Counted from the stretch's first letter, positions 24,766-33,768 are shown. The stretch: 64,000 nucleotides of DNA from Marmoricola sp. (GCA_025964775.1 JAOPYE010000012.1:174722-238721), one strand, 5' to 3'. Numbers and translations are program-made. Notes: a model not told the origin generated them from the letters alone.

Positions 24766-26898
24766 ATGCTCGAACGGATCGCCCACCTGACGTGGCTGCA
24801 CCCGCGCAAGGTCCTGGCCGCAGCGCTGCTGTTCGTTGCCGTGGCCGGCTTCTTCGGGCACGACGTCGAACACCACCTCAAGGCGGCCGGCTTCACGGAC
24901 CCGGCGTCGCAGAGCGAGCAGGCGGGGGTAGTCCTCTCGAGCGCGCTCGGTTTCAACGCGCAGCCCGGGGAGGTGGTCCTTGTCCGCGCCAAGGGTGGCG
25001 GCAGGCTGCACCTCGATGATCCGGTGATCAAGGCCGAGATCGACCGGCTCGCGCACCAGCTCGCCCGGTCGGACTACGTCGGCCGGGTCACGAACCCGCT
25101 CGACGGCGCTCCGGGCACGGCCAATCTCATCGCAGCCGACGGCGACTCGATCGCACTGACCGCCCAGCTCTCCACCAACGACCTCGAGGACAAGGGTGGT
25201 CTGGCCGACGACTCGATCCGCAAGCGCGTCACCTCGACCATCGTCGAGGTCCGGTACGGCGGCTACGCGCCGAGCTTCAACGAGGTCAACGACCAGACCC
25301 GCAGGGACCTCACGCACGCCGAGCTGATCGCGTTCCCGTTGCTCGCCATCCTGCTGCTGATCGTGTTCCGCAGTGCCGTCGCAGCGATGGTGCCGTTGAT
25401 CATCGGAGGCCTCTCGATCATCGGGACCCTCTTCGCCCTGCGGATCATGGCCTCGCTGGTCGGCACGTCGCTGTTCGCCCTGAACATCGCGACGGCGCTG
25501 AGTCTCGGCCTCGCGGTCGACTACGCCCTGCTGCTGGTCTCCAGGCATCGCGAGGAGACGGCAGTCTCCGGCTTCACCGAGGAAGCGCACCGCAGGACCG
25601 TGCTGACGGCCGGGCGGACGGCGATGTTCTCCGGCCTGACCGTCGCGGGCGCGATGGCTGCGCTGACCGTGATGCCACAGCGGTTCCTGTACTCGGTGGG
25701 CGCAGCCGGTGCCGTGGTCGGCGTGATGTCGGCAGTGATGGCTGTCTTCGTCGCACCCGCCCTGCTCGCCGTACTAGGCCCGCGCATCGACGCACTGTCG
25801 GTCCGTCGTGGTCCGAGGGTCTCCGACACCTCGTCACGCTGGCTCCGCCTCGCGCGCGGCGTGATGAAGCGCCCGATCCTGACTGCTGTCGGGACGACGG
25901 TCGTGCTGCTGGCGCTGGCCGCTCCGCTGGTGGGCACCCACCTGACCGGTCCCAGTGCGCAGGCGGTGCCGCCCGGCCAGCAGTCCTACAAGACGAACAT
26001 CTACCTGCAGGACCACTACGGCCGCGAGGTCACCGAAGGGGTCTCACTGACGGTCCAGGGGCGCGTGTCCGATGCCGACCTGGCCACGTTGAGGACGCAG
26101 ATCCTCGGCATTCGCGACGTCGGTGAGGCCGCGCCGTTCACCCGTGTCCGAGGAGACGTCGCGTTCACCGCCGCCGCGCTGGAGCAACCGGCGCTGAGCG
26201 ACGCATCCCAGAAGGCGGTGCGAGCCATCCGGGCACTCGCGGCTCCACCCGGCTCGCGGCTGCTGGTGGCCGGCAACACCGCGAGCTTCCTGGACGAGAA
26301 GAGCAGCCTGATCTCGAACGCTCCCAAGGCGATCGGCCTGATCGTGCTGCTCACGGTGATCCTGCTCTTCCTTCTCACCGGGTCCGTCCTGCTACCGCTC
26401 AAGACGCTGCTGATGAACTCGATGACGCTCGCGGCGTCGCTGGGCATCCTGGTGATCGTCTTCGAGAAGAAGTTCCTGGTCGGCGTACTGAACTACCCCG
26501 GCCCGTACAACATCGAGGTCACCAGCCTGGTCTTCCTCTTCGCGGTCGCGTTCGCCCTGGCCACCGACTACGCCGTCCTAGTGATGGCGCGGGTCAAGGA
26601 GCTGCGCGACTCGGGGATGAGCAACGAGGACGCGGTCGCGCACGGCGTCGCGAAGACGGGGCGGATCATCAGTGCGGCTGCGCTCATGATCGCCGTCGTG
26701 TTCGCTGCCTTCGCGGTGAGCCCGGTCTTCTTCATGAAGCAGATCGCCGTCGGGATGGCGCTCGGCGTGATCATCGACGCGACCATCGTCCGCGGCCTGC
26801 TGGTGCCATCGCTGATGCGCCTGCTCGGCGAGGCGAACTGGTGGGCACCGGGTCCGTTGCGCCGGCTGCACCAGCGCTTCGGGATCAAGGAGGGCTAG
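24766..26898 (+). CDS. MMPL/RND-family membrane transporter
   Basis: This is a 710-residue MMPL-type exporter. The first helix follows MLERIAHLTWLHPRKVLAAAL. A roughly 150-residue extracytoplasmic loop comes next, then five helices including LGLAVDYALLLVSRHREE, whose Asp-Tyr pair is the conserved proton-relay motif of MMPL proteins. The second half repeats the pattern with FALATDYAVLVMARVKE. The length is short for a lipid MMPL and typical of actinobacterial drug/lipid exporters of this class. Its divergent HxlR neighbour suggests inducible efflux. Substrate unknown. Confidence 0.85.
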   Translation: MLERIAHLTWLHPRKVLAAALLFVAVAGFFGHDVEHHLKAAGFTDPASQSEQAGVVLSSALGFNAQPGEVVLVRAKGGGRLHLDDPVIKAEIDRLAHQLARSDYVGRVTNPLDGAPGTANLIAADGDSIALTAQLSTNDLEDKGGLADDSIRKRVTSTIVEVRYGGYAPSFNEVNDQTRRDLTHAELIAFPLLAILLLIVFRSAVAAMVPLIIGGLSIIGTLFALRIMASLVGTSLFALNIATALSLGLAVDYALLLVSRHREETAVSGFTEEAHRRTVLTAGRTAMFSGLTVAGAMAALTVMPQRFLYSVGAAGAVVGVMSAVMAVFVAPALLAVLGPRIDALSVRRGPRVSDTSSRWLRLARGVMKRPILTAVGTTVVLLALAAPLVGTHLTGPSAQAVPPGQQSYKTNIYLQDHYGREVTEGVSLTVQGRVSDADLATLRTQILGIRDVGEAAPFTRVRGDVAFTAAALEQPALSDASQKAVRAIRALAAPPGSRLLVAGNTASFLDEKSSLISNAPKAIGLIVLLTVILLFLLTGSVLLPLKTLLMNSMTLAASLGILVIVFEKKFLVGVLNYPGPYNIEVTSLVFLFAVAFALATDYAVLVMARVKELRDSGMSNEDAVAHGVAKTGRIISAAALMIAVVFAAFAVSPVFFMKQIAVGMALGVIIDATIVRGLLVPSLMRLLGEANWWAPGPLRRLHQRFGIKEG

Positions 26899-27443
26899 TA
26901 CACCAACGGTGCCAGGTACTGCCTGGCGTACGCGCGTACGACGGTGTCGTCGCCCATGTCGAGGTGCCCGTGCGGATTGAGGATGTAGGTGTACGCGACC
27001 CGCATCATCAGCTCGGCCACCACGTGCAGCTCGCCGTCCGGCATGGTCGCGCCGCTGCGACGCAAGGTGCTGGCCACCTGGTCGGAGAGTGCAATGACCA
27101 GACTCGTGTTCGACAGCCCGCCCATGCCGGTGATGATCTCCGGCTCGGTCTCCACCAGCCGGGCGAGCAGCGGGATCTCCCTGGTGAGCGCGATGCCGCG
27201 GGTGAACGCCTCGACGACCGCGTCGCGCGGCGGTAGGCCGGCACTGGCCTCATCGAGCTCGGTGAGGAACTCGCTGGCCTGTCGGGTCAGGACGGCCTGG
27301 AGCAGGTCGTCCTTGGTGGCGTAGGTGCGGTAGAGCGTGCTCCGGCTGACACCGGCTGCCCGGGCGACGTCCTCGACGTTGGCGCGCCGGGCGCCGTACT
27401 GCTCGAAGACCCGCTGGGCGGCGTCGAGGATCGCGGTCGTCAC
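26895..27443 (-). CDS. TetR-family transcriptional regulator
   Basis: This is a 182-residue TetR-type repressor. The N-terminal helix-turn-helix reads AAQRVFEQYGARRANVEDVA followed by AAGVSRSTLYRTYATKDDLL; the rest is a helical ligand-binding domain. GTG 27443, ten bases after the P450 stop, is the only start that keeps the HTH whole; an ATG at 27457 opens another frame and stops at once. It has no clear ribosome site, so translation may depend on the P450 gene. It is the likely regulator of the P450 and the divergent MpaB operon. Its stop overlaps that of the MMPL gene. Confidence 0.8.
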   Translation of the reverse strand: MTTAILDAAQRVFEQYGARRANVEDVARAAGVSRSTLYRTYATKDDLLQAVLTRQASEFLTELDEASAGLPPRDAVVEAFTRGIALTREIPLLARLVETEPEIITGMGGLSNTSLVIALSDQVASTLRRSGATMPDGELHVVAELMMRVAYTYILNPHGHLDMGDDTVVRAYARQYLAPLVY

Positions 27444-27453
27444 GTTGGGGTGC

Positions 27454-28806
27454 TCATAGCCGCTCCAGGGTGACGGGGAGCCGGTCGCGCGGGAACGGGA
27501 GCGCGACCAGGTCCAGGGGCCACTCGTAGTCGTCCGGCACGGACCAGCGGTAGTTGAGCAGGAGCTCGTGGAAGATCGCCCGGACCTGGATCCCGGCGAA
27601 GTACATGCCGATGCACTTGTGCACGCCACCGCCGAAGGCGTGGAACGCCATCCTGTGGACCTTGTCCTCGCGCCGGTCCTCGGCGAAACGGTCGGGGTCG
27701 AAGCGCTCGGCGTCCGGCCACACCGTCGGGTCGTGGTGGTTGTAGTACGGCGAGACCGCGACGAACGAGCCCTCCGGGATCCGGTACCCGTTGATCGCGG
27801 TGTCACGCACGGCGACGCGCGGCATCGAGGGCACCGGGCTGCACAGCCGCAGCGACTCCTTCATGATCCGTTCCTGCAGGTTCAGGCCGCTGATGGCGTC
27901 GTAGTCGGAGGACCCGGCAGCGATCGCCTCGGCGCGCGCCTTCTCCTGCCACTCGGGGTTCTTCGCCAGGTAGTAGGCCATCGAGCTCATCGTGATCGTG
28001 CTGGTGTCGTGGGCCGCCATCAGCAGGAAGATCATGTGGTTGACGATGTCGGAGTCGCTGAACTCGTCGCCCTCCTCGCTGCGGGCGATGCAGAGCTGGG
28101 CGAAGAGGTCGTCTCCGCCGTCGCGGCGCTTGGCCGGCAGATGGGTGTAGAAGAACTCCTCGAGCACCTTGCGGGCGGCCAGTCCCTTGGCCCACGGCGT
28201 TCCGGGCACATTCGCGCGGATGATCGAGGTGCCACCGCGGACGGCATGGATGAACGCCTTGTTGAGCTTGTCCTGCTCGGCCTTGCTGAGGTCGACACCG
28301 ACGAAGGTCTCGAGCGCGAGGTCGAGGGTCAGCTGCTTGAAGAGCTCGTTCATGCGGGGCTTGGGGACGTCGCCCCAGTCGGCCATGCCGGCGCGGATGT
28401 GCGGCACCATCACCGCGTGGTAGCGGCGCATCGCGTCGTTCGTGAAGGCCGCCTGCAGGATCCTGCGGTGGTGGAGGTGCTCGTCGAAGTCGAGCAGCAT
28501 CAGGCCACGACGGAAGAACGGTCCGATGAAGTGCGACCAGGCCGGCCCGTTCGCGAAGTCGCGGTCGCGGTTGATCAGCACCTGTTCGGCCGCGTCGAGC
28601 CCGAAGGCTGCGTGCAGGGTGACGCCGAAGACGTTGAGCTTGAGGACCTCGCCGTACGAGGCGCGGAGCACGTCGTTGTGGTGGATCGGGTTGCGGCGGA
28701 GCCGGAGCAGGTGGGGCAGTCCGACCAGAGGCCCCCGCACGGTCTTGAGGTCGGCGCCGCCGGTGTCCGGCTGGTGGGGGATCGTCGCAGTCACGGGCAG
28801 CTCCAC
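27454..28806 (-). CDS. Cytochrome P450
   Basis: This is a 450-residue soluble P450 monooxygenase. It has the I-helix oxygen-binding AAHDTSTIT, the K-helix ESLRLCSP (E-x-x-R) and the haem loop FGGGVHKCIGMYFA with ligand Cys398. The P450-TetR-SDR grouping recalls Mycobacterium CYP136 (Rv3059) with its TetR and SDR neighbours, so CYP136-like is a reasonable guess; substrate is probably a lipid or terpenoid. No ferredoxin or reductase gene is nearby, so electrons must come from elsewhere. It is transcribed divergently from the MpaB gene. Confidence 0.9.
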   Translation of the reverse strand: MELPVTATIPHQPDTGGADLKTVRGPLVGLPHLLRLRRNPIHHNDVLRASYGEVLKLNVFGVTLHAAFGLDAAEQVLINRDRDFANGPAWSHFIGPFFRRGLMLLDFDEHLHHRRILQAAFTNDAMRRYHAVMVPHIRAGMADWGDVPKPRMNELFKQLTLDLALETFVGVDLSKAEQDKLNKAFIHAVRGGTSIIRANVPGTPWAKGLAARKVLEEFFYTHLPAKRRDGGDDLFAQLCIARSEEGDEFSDSDIVNHMIFLLMAAHDTSTITMSSMAYYLAKNPEWQEKARAEAIAAGSSDYDAISGLNLQERIMKESLRLCSPVPSMPRVAVRDTAINGYRIPEGSFVAVSPYYNHHDPTVWPDAERFDPDRFAEDRREDKVHRMAFHAFGGGVHKCIGMYFAGIQVRAIFHELLLNYRWSVPDDYEWPLDLVALPFPRDRLPVTLERL

Positions 28807-28812
28807 GGTGAG

Positions 28813-28846
28813 TTGAATGCGAAACGTTGAAACAAACTTGATTCAA
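28813..28846. promoter_or_regulatory. Divergent P450/MpaB promoter region with candidate TetR operator
   Basis: The inverted repeat TTGAA-N10-TTCAA (28827-28831 and 28842-28846) and a wider pair TTGAAT (28813) and ATTCAA (28841) lie in the AT-rich 54-base gap. On the plus strand, TTGAAA (28827) with TACCAT (28849) would give a start at about 28861, that is a leaderless MpaB mRNA. The arrangement suits a single TetR site controlling both directions. Confidence 0.5.
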
Positions 28847-28860
28847 TGTACCATCGACCC

Positions 28861-29748
28861 ATGTCGATCGCTGAAGACCGCGCCGGGCCTCCGGTCGTCG
28901 AGCTTGCCGAGACGTCGGGACGTGGGCTGCCGCTGGGTCCGGACGCCCTGGTCTGGAAGTTCTTCGCCGACAACCGGATGGCCCTGCTCGGGCCGCGCGC
29001 CGCGGTCCTGCAGAACATGCTGCCCTCGCTCGGCCAGGGCGTCGAGGACCACTCGGTCTGGTTCGCCGAGACGCTCGCCCGGCTCCAGCGCAGCGTCCCC
29101 CCGATCTTCAACACCGTGTACGGCGCGGACGGGGTCGCCGCCGGTCACGAGGTGCGCGACTTCCACAAGCCGATCAAGGGCAAGCTCCCCGACGGGGAGC
29201 CGTACAGCGCCCTGAACCCGAGCACCTACTACTGGGCGCACGCGACCTTCATCGAGCACACGATCACCGCGACCGACCGCTTCATCCGACGCCTGTCCGA
29301 GGCCGAGAAGGAGCAGCTGTTCGACGAGTCGATCACCTGGTTCGCCCGGTACGGCGTGAGCTCGACCGGCACACCGCAGACCTATGCGGAGTTCAAGCAC
29401 TACTGGCAGAACGCGCTCGACGAGCGGTTGATCGCGCACCGGACGGCGGCCTACGGCGTCGGGTACGCCACCAAGGGCTGGCCCCGACCGAAGCAGATCC
29501 ACCCGCTGCTGTGGGCGGTCGTGAAGCGTCCGGTCAACGCCGTCAGCGCGTCGATCACGATCGGTGGCCTGCCGCCCGAGGCTCGCGAGATCCTCGGCCT
29601 GGGATGGGACGACAAGCGCGAGCGGCGCTACCAGCGGTTCGCAGCCCTCAGTCGTGGACTCGCTCCGCTGTACGCGCGGCTGCCGGGCAAGCTGCGGATG
29701 CACCCGATCGCCCTGCGTGCCTTCTCCCGCGTGGGTCGGCGCGCGTGA
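28861..29748 (+). CDS. Oxygenase MpaB family protein (DUF2236)
   Basis: This 295-residue protein of the DUF2236/MpaB family has haem-type features: VWKFFADNRMALLGPRAAVL, then the YYWAHATFIEHTITATDRF helix with His residues, and TWFARYGVSSTGTP. Family members include latex-clearing protein and fungal MpaB, which cleave C=C bonds of isoprenoids with O2; most bacterial ones are uncharacterised. ATG 28861 fits a leaderless start. ATG 28846 adds five residues and overlaps the operator. A 24-bp sequence in codons 11-18 (PVVELAET) also occurs in the gene at 59031. The gene is coupled to the aldehyde dehydrogenase by a GTGA overlap. Confidence 0.8.
   Translation: MSIAEDRAGPPVVELAETSGRGLPLGPDALVWKFFADNRMALLGPRAAVLQNMLPSLGQGVEDHSVWFAETLARLQRSVPPIFNTVYGADGVAAGHEVRDFHKPIKGKLPDGEPYSALNPSTYYWAHATFIEHTITATDRFIRRLSEAEKEQLFDESITWFARYGVSSTGTPQTYAEFKHYWQNALDERLIAHRTAAYGVGYATKGWPRPKQIHPLLWAVVKRPVNAVSASITIGGLPPEAREILGLGWDDKRERRYQRFAALSRGLAPLYARLPGKLRMHPIALRAFSRVGRRA
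28891..28914 (+). repeat. Short dispersed repeat, copy 1 (inside MpaB gene)
   Basis: This 24-base sequence, beginning CCGGTCGTCGAGCTTGCC, is identical to 59259-59282. Here it encodes PVVELAET in a disordered N-terminal stretch before the DUF2236 domain. The core resembles a palindromic G-TCGAGCTTG-TCGAGAC type element; see also 45624-45660. Confidence 0.75.
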
Positions 29749-31307
29749 AGCTGCCACCGCACCTGGCCGCCTCCGACCTCACCCGGTACGCCGCCCAGGT
29801 GTTCACCACCGGCGACGAGGTGGCCCGCTCCGTCGCGCCCTTCACCGGCGAACCGCTCCCCGCAGTCCCGCAGTCCAGCGCCGCAGACGTGGCACTGGCG
29901 GCGTCCCGGGGGCGGGTGGCCCAGGTCGGCTGGGCAGCTCGCCCGGCCTCGGAACGAGCCGGCATCGCCCTGCGCTTCGGCGAGCTGCTGATCGCTGAGC
30001 GCGACAAGCTGGTCGACCTCGTCCAGAGGGAGACGGGAAAGTCGCGGATCCATGCCGGCATCGAGGCGCTGGGCGTCGCGACGGTGGCTGCGCACTACGG
30101 CGCCGAGTCTGCCGGCTACCTGGCTGCGAGGTCGGTGCGCTCCGGCGTACCGGGTGTCGTGCAGGCGCGGGTGACGCGGCATCCCAAGGGCCTGGTCGGC
30201 GTGATCGCGCCGTGGAACTACCCGTTGTTCCTCGCCGTCGGTGACGTGATCCCAGCGCTGATCGCCGGCAACGCGGTGCTCTCCAAGGCGGACTCGCAAG
30301 CCCCGCTGACTCTCCTGGCGGCACGCGACCTGGCCATCCGCGCGGGCGTGCCGGCGGACGTGTGGCAGGTCGTCGCGGGACCGGGCAGCAAGCTCGGTCA
30401 GGCGATCATCGACCAGGTCGACCACCTGGCCTTCACGGGGTCGACGGCGACCGGGCGCCGTCTGGCCGCGGCTGCCGGCGAACGCCTGATCTCGACATCG
30501 CTCGAGCTCGGCGGCAAGAACCCGATGATCGTGCGAGCCGACGCGAACCTGGAGGCCGCCGTCACCGGTGCCGTCCAGGCCTGCTTCGCCAGCGCCGGCC
30601 AGATGTGCATCGGGATCGAGCGGATCTACGTGCACGAGACGCGCTACCCCGAGTTCGTCGAACGGCTCGTCGCCGAGACCGGCAGGATCCGGATGGGAGC
30701 CTCCTACGACCACGACGTCGAACTCGGTTCGCTGACCTCCGCCGAACAGCTCGAGGCCACCGTGGGACATGTCGCCGACGCCGTCGCCCAGGGCGCGACG
30801 GTCGCGGCCGGCGGGAGTCCGCGACCGGAGCTCGGTCCGTTCTTCTTCGAGCCCACCGTGCTGACCGGGGTGCTGCCCTCGATGCAGGTCTTCACCGAGG
30901 AGACCTTCGGCCCGGTCGTGTCGGTCTACCCGGTCGTGGACGACGACGACGCCATCACCCGTGCCAACGACACCGAGTACGGACTCTCGGCAAGCGTGTG
31001 GAGCAAGGACCTGGCTGCGGCGCTGGCGATGGCGCAGCGGATCCAGGCCGGCGCCGTCAACATCAACGACGGGTACCTGTCGGCGATCTCGTCGCTCTCG
31101 GCTCCGATGGGCGGGATGAAGGCGAGCGGCGTGGGACGTCGGCACGCGGCCGACGGGATCCTGCGCTTCACCGAATCCCAGACGACGACCAGCCAACGGG
31201 TCTCGACGCCGTACCCGTCGAGGACCAAGGTCTACCTTCAGGCCACCCGGCTCGTCGTGCTCGCCCAATTGAAGTCAGCTCGCCGCAAGGCGAGGAAGGA
31301 CATCTGA
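29745..31307 (+). CDS. Aldehyde dehydrogenase
   Basis: This is a 520-residue NAD(P)-dependent aldehyde dehydrogenase. It has APWNYPLFLAVGD, the FTGSTATGRR loop, Glu254 in LELGGKNP and nucleophile Cys288 in SAGQMCIGIER. GTG 29745 overlaps the MpaB stop. A basic C-terminal tail (LKSARRKARKDI) extends beyond the usual end. Its place between an MpaB-type oxygenase and an SDR suggests it oxidises an aldehyde released by oxidative cleavage. That is inference from the operon; substrate is unknown. Confidence 0.85.
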   Translation: MKLPPHLAASDLTRYAAQVFTTGDEVARSVAPFTGEPLPAVPQSSAADVALAASRGRVAQVGWAARPASERAGIALRFGELLIAERDKLVDLVQRETGKSRIHAGIEALGVATVAAHYGAESAGYLAARSVRSGVPGVVQARVTRHPKGLVGVIAPWNYPLFLAVGDVIPALIAGNAVLSKADSQAPLTLLAARDLAIRAGVPADVWQVVAGPGSKLGQAIIDQVDHLAFTGSTATGRRLAAAAGERLISTSLELGGKNPMIVRADANLEAAVTGAVQACFASAGQMCIGIERIYVHETRYPEFVERLVAETGRIRMGASYDHDVELGSLTSAEQLEATVGHVADAVAQGATVAAGGSPRPELGPFFFEPTVLTGVLPSMQVFTEETFGPVVSVYPVVDDDDAITRANDTEYGLSASVWSKDLAAALAMAQRIQAGAVNINDGYLSAISSLSAPMGGMKASGVGRRHAADGILRFTESQTTTSQRVSTPYPSRTKVYLQATRLVVLAQLKSARRKARKDI

Positions 31308-32140
31308 TGGCATCTCTGACCGGTACACACCTGCGCGGCAAGGTCATCGCGATCACCGGTGGCGCTCGCGGCATCGGTGAAGCGACTGCGAGGGCCCTGG
31401 CAGCAGCCGGAGCGCGCGTAGCCGTCGGTGACCTCGACGCCGATCTCGCTGCCAGCAGCGCCGAGTCCTACGGCGGCCTCGGCCTGCCGCTGGACGTGAC
31501 GAACGCCGAGTCGTTCGCCGGCTTCCTGGACAAGGTCGAGGCCGAGTACGGCCGGATCGACGGACTGGTCAACAACGCCGGGATCATGGTGATCGGCAGG
31601 GTGCTGGACACGCCGCTGGATGCCCAGCTCAAGCAGCTGGACATCAACCTGCGCGGGGTGATCCTCGGCTGCCACACGATGGCGCCGCGGATGGTCGCGG
31701 CCGGAGGCGGCCAGATCGTCAACATCGCCTCGCTGGCAGGACGCTTCGCTGCCCCCGGCTGCGCCGTCTACAGCGGGACCAAGGCCGGCGTACTGGCCTT
31801 CACCGAAGCGCTCGACGCTGAGCTCTCGCCCTCCGGAGTGCGGGTCGCTGCTGTGCTCCCGTCGTTCACCAACACCGGGCTGATCAGTGGCACCACAGCA
31901 CCGCGGCTGAGCCCGGCGATCGAGCCGGAGCAGGTGGCCGCCGCGGTCGTGAGCCTGTTCGGCAAGCACCGGCCGACCCGGGTCGTGCCACCCGCGATGG
32001 CGTTCTCCAGCGTGTCCTGGGGGATGTACCCGAACCGGGTACGACGCTGGATGGGCCGCAAGACCGGGATGGACACGATGTTCCTCGAGGTCGACCACAC
32101 CGCCCGGGCGGCGTACGAGGAGCGGACCAGCGGGAACTAG
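31307..32140 (+). CDS. Short-chain dehydrogenase/reductase
   Basis: This 277-residue classical SDR has the Rossmann motif ITGGARGIGEA, NNAGIM, a catalytic Ser in NIASLAGR and Y-x3-K in YSGTKAG. The C-terminal FGKHRPTRVVPPAMAF and the basic RVRRWMGRKTG are like membrane-associated lipid SDRs of actinobacteria. ATG 31307 overlaps the previous stop (TGATG), with GGAAGGA at 31294-31300. It is the third gene of the oxidative operon and would interconvert an alcohol and a ketone or aldehyde. It converges with the gene at 32137, whose stop overlaps its own. Confidence 0.85.
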   Translation: MASLTGTHLRGKVIAITGGARGIGEATARALAAAGARVAVGDLDADLAASSAESYGGLGLPLDVTNAESFAGFLDKVEAEYGRIDGLVNNAGIMVIGRVLDTPLDAQLKQLDINLRGVILGCHTMAPRMVAAGGGQIVNIASLAGRFAAPGCAVYSGTKAGVLAFTEALDAELSPSGVRVAAVLPSFTNTGLISGTTAPRLSPAIEPEQVAAAVVSLFGKHRPTRVVPPAMAFSSVSWGMYPNRVRRWMGRKTGMDTMFLEVDHTARAAYEERTSGN

Positions 32141-32769
32141 TAGCCGATCACCTGGGTGGTCCGGTCGCGGGAGGCATCAGCGGCGCAGGCGATCAGGAAC
32201 TCCGCGACGTCGGCATGGCTGACTGACTTGGCCGGGGTGATGCTGATCGCGACACCGGTCCGGTAGCCGCCGCGTGCCGGCTTGTGCACCAGGGTCGGTG
32301 GCCGCACGATCACCCAGGCCAGGTGGCTGGACCGGATGGTTGCCTCGGCGATGACCTTGTCGTCGTACAACTTGCGGTACAGGGCTCGGAAAGCCCCGAC
32401 CGCCGTCCGGGCGAAGAGCGAGAGACCTACCCCGTCCGTCGTGATCAGCCCGCTCTCGAAGACGAGCTTCGGGACACCGGTCTCGCCGCACGCCGCGACG
32501 ATGTTGGCGACGCCGTCGGACATCAGCGTGCCGGGTTGTTTGTTGCTGGCCGGACCGAACGCCGAGATCACGGCATCGCACCCGACGATGGCGGCCGCGA
32601 TCGAGGCCTTGTCGAGCACGTCGCCCCGCGCCACCGTCAGTGCGGCGTGGGTGGTCGTGATCGCTTCGGGCTTGCGGGCCACCGCGACGACCGAGTGCCC
32701 GTCAGCGAGAGCCTGCTCGAGGACCTGCTTGCCGGTTCCACCGGTCGCGCCGAACACTGCCAGCTTCAT
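32137..32769 (-). CDS. NAD(P)H-binding oxidoreductase (NmrA/SDR_a5-like)
   Basis: This 210-residue protein has the Rossmann motif VFGATGGTGKQV, SAFGPASNKQP and the VIVRPPTLVHKPARG stretch typical of the NAD(P)H-binding domain family (biliverdin reductase B/NmrA-like). It lacks the classical SDR Tyr-Lys pair; the LYRKLYDDK region may substitute. No functional partner is apparent. It is preceded on the same strand by the methyltransferase gene, ten bases away, so the two are probably one transcript. Confidence 0.75.
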   Translation of the reverse strand: MKLAVFGATGGTGKQVLEQALADGHSVVAVARKPEAITTTHAALTVARGDVLDKASIAAAIVGCDAVISAFGPASNKQPGTLMSDGVANIVAACGETGVPKLVFESGLITTDGVGLSLFARTAVGAFRALYRKLYDDKVIAEATIRSSHLAWVIVRPPTLVHKPARGGYRTGVAISITPAKSVSHADVAEFLIACAADASRDRTTQVIGY

Positions 32770-32779
32770 GGCACGGAGA

Positions 32780-33556
32780 CTACGCCCGGGTCAGCCGGCC
32801 GACGATGACTGTGGTGCGATCGCTCTCGTCCGTGACGTACGACGCGTCGAGACCGGCATCGCTGAAGGCGGAGAAGGCTGCCACGGTCTGGCGCTCGCTG
32901 ATCTCGATCAGCAGGTGCCCTCCGGGCCTCAGCCACTCAGCAGCCTCGGCGGCGATGCGGCGCAGGAGTGCCAGCCCGTCAGGCCCGCCGTCGAGGGTGT
33001 GCAGCGGTTCGTGGTCGCGAGCCTCGGGCGGAAGGAAGGCGAGCTCGTCGGTGGGTACGTAGGGGGTATTGGCGACGACGACGTGCACGTGTCCGCGCAG
33101 CTCGGCCGGCAGACCCTCGAACAGATCGCCTTGATGGACGATTCCGTCGATCAGGTTCACCCGCGCGCAGGCGACTGCTGACGAGTCGATGTCCGTCGCA
33201 TGGATGGTGGCGTTCGGTGCGTGGTCCTCCAGCCAGGCAGCGATCGCTCCGGATCCGCAACACAGGTCGACTGCGACGCCGTCTGCGGGCAACCGCTCGA
33301 AAGCATGCTCGGCCAGCATCACCGTGCGCTGCCTGGGCACGAACACGCCGGGACGCAGGACGATCCGGATCCCGTCGAAGTCCATCCACCCGAGCACCTG
33401 CTCCAGGGGCTCTCCGGCGATGCGCCGTGCCAGCAGGTCGTCGAGGTCGCGCCCGTCGGCGAGCACCAGCGCTGCCTCCTCCTCGGCGAAGACACACCCC
33501 GCGGCGCGCAGGGCGGCGACTGTTGCGGCGTAGGTGCGGTCGTTGCTGGTCATCAC
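32780..33556 (-). CDS. PrmC-related protein N5-glutamine methyltransferase
   Basis: This 258-residue SAM-dependent methyltransferase has the PrmC/HemK layout: a helical N-terminus ending QVLGWMDFDGIRI, FVPRQRT, the SAM motif AVDLCCGSGAIAAWL, and ATDIDSSAVACARVN. The catalytic tetrapeptide reads NTPYVP instead of the N-P-P-Y of true PrmC, which places it in the PrmC-related group rather than the release-factor enzyme itself. The product would be N5-methylglutamine on an unknown protein. The 212 bases before the helicase gene hold nothing I recognise. Confidence 0.8.
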   Translation of the reverse strand: MMTSNDRTYAATVAALRAAGCVFAEEEAALVLADGRDLDDLLARRIAGEPLEQVLGWMDFDGIRIVLRPGVFVPRQRTVMLAEHAFERLPADGVAVDLCCGSGAIAAWLEDHAPNATIHATDIDSSAVACARVNLIDGIVHQGDLFEGLPAELRGHVHVVVANTPYVPTDELAFLPPEARDHEPLHTLDGGPDGLALLRRIAAEAAEWLRPGGHLLIEISERQTVAAFSAFSDAGLDASYVTDESDRTTVIVGRLTRA

Positions 33557-33768
33557 CGGAAGAGTTGCAGGTCACACGCCCGGGATCCACCAGGATTCTT
33601 CGTTTGGCTGCCCGGTCCCGTAGGCTGGTCCCACCGGGATCGTCCAGTCTTACCTCGATCCTGATGGCGTGTTGTCAGCCCGCAAGGTGCTCCACGCCGG
33701 TGCACGACCAAACGCAGCTTCTCTCAGTTGCGGCCGTGGTGAGACACCACATGAGATAGCGATACCCC

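Noticed and set aside
27440..27457. ATG at 27457 (reverse) as the TetR start
   Set aside because: It reads five codons and stops; the TetR frame is open only from GTG 27443.
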